From Candidatus Moraniibacteriota bacterium (GTDB lineage: Bacteria > Patescibacteriota > Minisyncoccia > Moranbacterales > UBA9337): DNA of 9,655 nucleotides. Shown here one piece after another: positions 7,334 through 9,655 of the stretch. A program made the position numbers and the translations under genes. The notes beneath the pieces were generated by a model. It was not told where the DNA came from and made no database searches. It saw nothing but the letters and a program-made list of their open reading frames with translations. The stretch covers positions 2,313 through 11,967 of the forward strand of contig DNVQ01000061.1 in assembly GCA_003507475.1 (NCBI GenBank). Reading direction: 5' to 3'. Every line of letters begins with the position of its first letter. Position 1 is the first letter of the stretch.

Positions 7334-8731
7334 CTATTTATTAACATCGATTAAGAACCTTCCCAGGTCCTTACTGCCTATAATTATAGAATATTTTAAA
7401 TGCGCCCTGTCTATAATAGTGGCTCTTGAATATATAATTCTTTTGTCCATGACTATTTTTATTTTTACCATGGGCCGATAGGTTGTCCCGTGAGAAGAGT
7501 GCACGATGGCGGTTGTTTCCAAATAAGGAATGCCCTTAAAAATAGACTCTCTTTCTTTTACGGTTAAATCTTTGATATCTTCATATTTCACATTTAATTT
7601 TTCATAAGCTTCGACTGTTTTTCCAAAACCGAGACTCTTGGCTAATTCTGTATCTATGGAAGTAAAACCAGCGCCAGTGTCAATTTTGGCTTCTGCCTCC
7701 AGCTCTTTTTCGAGCCTTCCTGTCAATTTAACTTTTTCTACAATACCAATCACTCTTCGTCCGGAAATGTCTTCTACTTCCTCCTCAATTTCTCCTCCAA
7801 ACAAATCCATCCCCACATTTACTCCGCGTTTGATAGTTTTTATTTTTAACCCCTCGACTCTCTCCATTCTTTCTTGGAGTCCGGCTTGATTGGCCACTTG
7901 GATAGAAAGACCGGCCCGCGCATTTACTTCCAAAAAAACCGGCCCGCGCTCTTTATCGATTGCCACATCCGCTCCCAAAAATCCCAAACCGGAAATTTCC
8001 TGGGTCTTAACCGCCAATTCTAAAATCTCTCGCCAAAAAGGAATTCTTAAACCGGAAACATTCAAACGAGAATTGGGAATGGTATCAATAATTTTAGATT
8101 TCTTGCCCTGTACGGCTGTCGTTGTTACTCCGTTAGCCAAATCGATTCCCACGCCCACCGCCCCTTGTTGTAAATTAGCTTTTCCACCTGATTCTCGGGT
8201 TGGAAGTCGAAGCATCGCCATCACGGGCACCTTATTATAGACAATTACACGAATATCCGGAATTCCCTTAAAAGAATATGGTTTAAATAATTTTAGCAAG
8301 CGCAATCTTTCTTCAAAAAAAGCAGTGTCTGGCACTCCCGAAAGAGAAAAGCTTCCGTCTAGAATATTGCGGACATGGTTTCTAAAGTCTTCAATAGTAA
8401 TAATGGATCCATCAGCCTTAATCCAAGCATCGGGACGATTTTTCTTTTTTCCGTAAACCACAATGATTCCCTCTCCTCCAAAACCTTTAGTGGGTTTTAA
8501 GGCAAAGCTATTGGGTAATTTATTCCAATTAAAATTATCCAGATCTTCGGAGTTTTTAATTTTAGCTATTAACTTAGGCACAGGAATTCCGCCCTTTTTA
8601 AGAACTTTTTTACTCAACAATTTATCGTCGGCAATCCTGATAGCTTTTTTAGGATTATTGGGACGAATAAAACGGAGATTTCTTGCGTTCATCCCCAAAA
8701 GTTTATTTCTATTTTTTATAACATTAAACAT
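7334..8731 (-). CDS. Alpha-L-glutamate-ligase-like ATP-grasp fused to a RimB-like retropepsin-fold protease
   Basis: This 465-aa two-domain protein starts at the ATG at 8731. A TTG at 8755 also opens the frame, but lies inside a repeat array and adds residues unlike the family. Residues 1-310 match the RimK-related 'E-ligase' family: 'GMNARNLRFIRPNNP' (13-27), ATP lysine K79 in 'FALKPT', glycine loop GFGGEG (83-88), D159-I-R161, a 'RESGGKANLQQGAVGVGID' segment (179-197), D255 and E268-x-N270. After a short acidic linker, residues 327-463 match the DUF785/RimB 'ATP-dependent zinc protease' family, which has a retropepsin-like fold: 'IGIVEKVKL', then the active-site type motif D351-T-G-A354 followed by TSID, and near the end 'DRAHLKYSIIIGSKDLG'. 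So a ligase that should add amino acids and a peptidase that may remove them sit on one chain. The two are usually separate neighbouring genes. No membrane segment is visible, but the 7TM gene lies directly upstream, a known partner of both families. The stop is TAG. Confidence 0.9.
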   Translation of the reverse strand: MFNVIKNRNKLLGMNARNLRFIRPNNPKKAIRIADDKLLSKKVLKKGGIPVPKLIAKIKNSEDLDNFNWNKLPNSFALKPTKGFGGEGIIVVYGKKKNRPDAWIKADGSIITIEDFRNHVRNILDGSFSLSGVPDTAFFEERLRLLKLFKPYSFKGIPDIRVIVYNKVPVMAMLRLPTRESGGKANLQQGAVGVGIDLANGVTTTAVQGKKSKIIDTIPNSRLNVSGLRIPFWREILELAVKTQEISGLGFLGADVAIDKERGPVFLEVNARAGLSIQVANQAGLQERMERVEGLKIKTIKRGVNVGMDLFGGEIEEEVEDISGRRVIGIVEKVKLTGRLEKELEAEAKIDTGAGFTSIDTELAKSLGFGKTVEAYEKLNVKYEDIKDLTVKERESIFKGIPYLETTAIVHSSHGTTYRPMVKIKIVMDKRIIYSRATIIDRAHLKYSIIIGSKDLGRFLIDVNK

Positions 8732-8735
8732 AAAT

Positions 8736-8778
8736 AAGTAATCAGTAATTAGCAACTAGTAGTTAGGCGATTAGTAAC
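8736..8778 (+). repeat. Degenerate 7-bp tandem array (TAGTAAT-like), plus-strand orientation
   Basis: About six consecutive units of 7 bp (one is 8 bp) with the pattern TAGYAAY; examples are TAGCAAC (8750-8756), TAGTAGT (8757-8763) and TAGTAAC (8772-8778). The first two units are AAGTAAT and CAGTAAT. The array lies upstream of the ligase-protease start at 8731 and is non-coding if that start is right. A matching array faces it on the other strand at 8809-8843. Confidence 0.7.
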
Positions 8779-8808
8779 TATTTTTCGTCATTCTCCAAAA
8801 ATATGCCA

Positions 8809-8843
8809 ATTACTAAAAGCTAATAGCTATAAACTACAAGCTA
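8809..8843 (-). repeat. Degenerate 7-bp tandem array (TAGnnnn), minus-strand orientation
   Basis: Read on the minus strand, five successive heptamers all begin with TAG, including TAGCTTG, TAGTTTA and TAGTAAT. On the plus strand each unit ends in CTA. The array ends 3 bp from the stop codon of the 7TM gene. Together with the array at 8736-8778 it forms an inverted arrangement around a core of about 30 bp. The inner ends can pair as an imperfect hairpin: TTAGTAA 8771-8777 with TTACTAA 8810-8816, and TATTTTT 8779-8785 with AAAAATA 8797-8803. Confidence 0.7.
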
Positions 8844-8846
8844 AAT

Positions 8847-9515
8847 TCACATTTTCTTTAAAACATCGCGAAATCTCCAATATTCCGTCAATCTCAAACC
8901 GGTCCATTTTCCCAAGAAGACATTAAAAGGCACAGTTAATAAAACTACCCATGGATATTCTAAAATCAAACTGGTCAAAAGTCTTGAACTAATAATTACG
9001 TAAATTATCAAAGATATAAAAAGCGTTTCGATAGCTAAAATAAAAGCAGTTTTATTGCCTTTTTCTATTTGTGCCGCTACAAATTTCTCCACAATGGTTA
9101 TCATGATTAAAAGTGGAAAAATTGAAACCGCGGCCAAACCAGTTCTCTGGAAATATCCGCCCATTACCAAAATCGCCAAAATCACAAAAGCCACCACGCT
9201 TAAGGTTATAGCTACTCTGGGCAAGTAAAGCATTCTTAATTTCTTTAAAATATAACGCGTTCCCATGCCTGCCAAAATCACGCTGATAAAGATAGCGATT
9301 CCATATTTTATTCCCTTGGAGCCAGCTTCTTGCGCAATGGCATAAAAAGCAAAAGTTATAATTGAAGGAGTATAAATACCAAATGCTTTAATTCCCACCA
9401 CCTGACGAAAAAAAGCCACCAAGGTCGCCACCACTGGGAGCATTAAAATTAATAAGATGCTTTCCTGTGGCACCCCCTGAGAAACAAAGTAATCAATTAA
9501 ATTATTGGCATTCAT
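8847..9515 (-). CDS. 7TM protein of the inactive-transglutaminase-associated family (7TM_transglut), standalone
   Basis: This 222-aa protein is almost entirely membrane-embedded, with hydrophobic segments near residues 18-36, 44-62, 70-88, 98-119, 127-147, 157-177 and 182-201. The conserved pieces match the 7TM region that is normally fused to an inactive transglutaminase-like domain: 'LPVVATLVAFFRQVVGIKAF' (26-45), 'YLPRVAITLSVV' (97-108), 'FPLLIMITIVEKF' (133-145), and the ending 'LGKWTGLRLTEYWRFRD' (201-217), like the family's GRYTGYRLxELxRFR. The transglutaminase part is absent: only about 17 residues precede the first helix, and a promoter lies directly upstream. In proteobacteria this family is encoded next to an E-ligase-like ATP-grasp and a DUF785 protease, which are fused in the next gene here. 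It probably anchors or serves the ligase system at the membrane; the exact role is unknown. The start at 9515 has no Shine-Dalgarno; the stop is TGA. Confidence 0.88.
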   Translation of the reverse strand: MNANNLIDYFVSQGVPQESILLILMLPVVATLVAFFRQVVGIKAFGIYTPSIITFAFYAIAQEAGSKGIKYGIAIFISVILAGMGTRYILKKLRMLYLPRVAITLSVVAFVILAILVMGGYFQRTGLAAVSIFPLLIMITIVEKFVAAQIEKGNKTAFILAIETLFISLIIYVIISSRLLTSLILEYPWVVLLTVPFNVFLGKWTGLRLTEYWRFRDVLKKM

Positions 9516-9576
9516 ATTTTTTTTCTACGCTTATAAACTTAAACTTTTTAAAAATATTTTTACTTATCTACAATTG

Positions 9577-9585
9577 ATTATACCA
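9577..9585 (-). promoter_or_regulatory. Extended -10 element upstream of the 7TM gene
   Basis: On the minus strand, TGGTATAAT combines a perfect -10 hexamer (TATAAT, 9577-9582) with the TGn extension (9583-9585). No good -35 lies 17 bp upstream, which fits an extended -10 promoter. Transcription would start near 9570, leaving a leader of about 55 nt. It may be an alternative to the consensus promoter just upstream. Confidence 0.45.
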
Positions 9586-9601
9586 CCAAACACGATTTAT
9601 G

Positions 9602-9630
9602 ATAGTAACCTATATTTGGCCCATTGTCAA
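9602..9630 (-). promoter_or_regulatory. Near-consensus sigma-70-type promoter for the 7TM-ligase gene set
   Basis: On the minus strand, TTGACA (9625-9630) is a perfect -35. After exactly 17 bp comes TACTAT (9602-9607, 4 of 6 to the -10 consensus). It points at the 7TM gene, with a start point near 9595 and a leader of about 80 nt. It is the best promoter match noticed in the window and probably drives the five-gene set. Confidence 0.6.
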
Positions 9631-9641
9631 TACAATTTCCC

Positions 9642-9655
9642 TACGAATTACGAAT
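9642..9655. repeat. 7-bp tandem repeat (TACGAAT x2) running off the window edge
   Basis: Two perfect copies of TACGAAT (9642-9648 and 9649-9655) end at the last base of the window, so the array may continue. Its 7-bp period equals that of the arrays at 8736-8843, but the unit differs. Confidence 0.5.

Noticed and set aside
8732..8755. TTG start at 8755 for the ligase-protease gene
   Set aside because: It would place the N-terminus inside the heptamer repeat array; the ATG at 8731 gives the N-terminal length expected before the GMNxRN motif.
8771..8816. Hairpin as a rho-independent terminator after the 7TM gene
   Set aside because: The stem is interrupted and nearly all A:T, and no T-run follows it in the direction of transcription; it is better explained by the facing repeats.
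8736..8843. CRISPR array
   Set aside because: The units are 7 bp, degenerate and without spacers, and no cas genes are nearby.
1..9655. Alternative genetic code with UGA read as an amino acid, known in some CPR lineages
   Set aside because: TGA ends the 7TM gene at the expected place after the conserved RFR motif, and the other reading frames contain no in-frame TGA.
1..9655. tRNA or rRNA genes, insertion sequences, phage genes
   Set aside because: No cloverleaf-like, rRNA-like, transposase-like or phage-like sequence was seen on either strand.

Overview
The window is about 9.7 kb of AT-rich bacterial DNA that uses the standard code (TAA, TAG and TGA all serve as stops). It has compact, mostly co-oriented genes, start codons without visible Shine-Dalgarno sequences, and degenerate 7-bp repeats between genes. 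Together with the small, diverged versions of known families, this fits a Candidate Phyla Radiation (Patescibacteria) genome. That is an inference: no rRNA or other phylogenetic marker lies in the window.

Layout, left to right. (1) The 3' end of a plus-strand gene for a membrane-anchored bacterial PH-domain protein (1-390). (2) A perfect 15-bp hairpin with A and T tracts on both sides (417-449), which is a shared terminator for the converging genes. (3) On the minus strand, a bifunctional class A penicillin-binding protein (472-2991) with its own candidate promoter. (4) Also on the minus strand, a five-gene set read from right to left: a standalone 7TM protein of the 'inactive transglutaminase' family (8847-9515), an alpha-L-glutamate-ligase-like ATP-grasp fused to a RimB-like retropepsin-fold 'zinc protease' (7334-8731), a RimK-like ATP-grasp with a large unrecognised helical C-terminal domain (5488-7272), a second RimK-like ATP-grasp (4536-5459), and an N-formylglutamate-amidohydrolase-like protein (3097-4506). 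A near-consensus promoter and an extended -10 element lie upstream of the 7TM gene (9577-9630).

How they may work together. Three ATP-grasp amide-bond-forming enzymes, one fused aspartyl-type peptidase, one amidohydrolase-like protein and one integral membrane protein look like a system that adds amino acids (glutamate-like, by family) to a peptide, protein or small molecule at the membrane and trims them off again. The core trio (E-ligase-like ATP-grasp, DUF785/RimB-type protease, 7TM_transglut) is a known association in proteobacteria. This version lacks the transglutaminase domain, fuses ligase to protease and adds two further ligases and an amidohydrolase-like gene. I regard this expanded module as the most interesting content. 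Its substrate cannot be read from the sequence. The neighbouring penicillin-binding protein may be part of the same transcript or simply a neighbour.

Smaller features worth attention are two facing arrays of degenerate heptamers between the 7TM and ligase genes (8736-8843), and a heptamer repeat of different sequence at the right edge (9642-9655).
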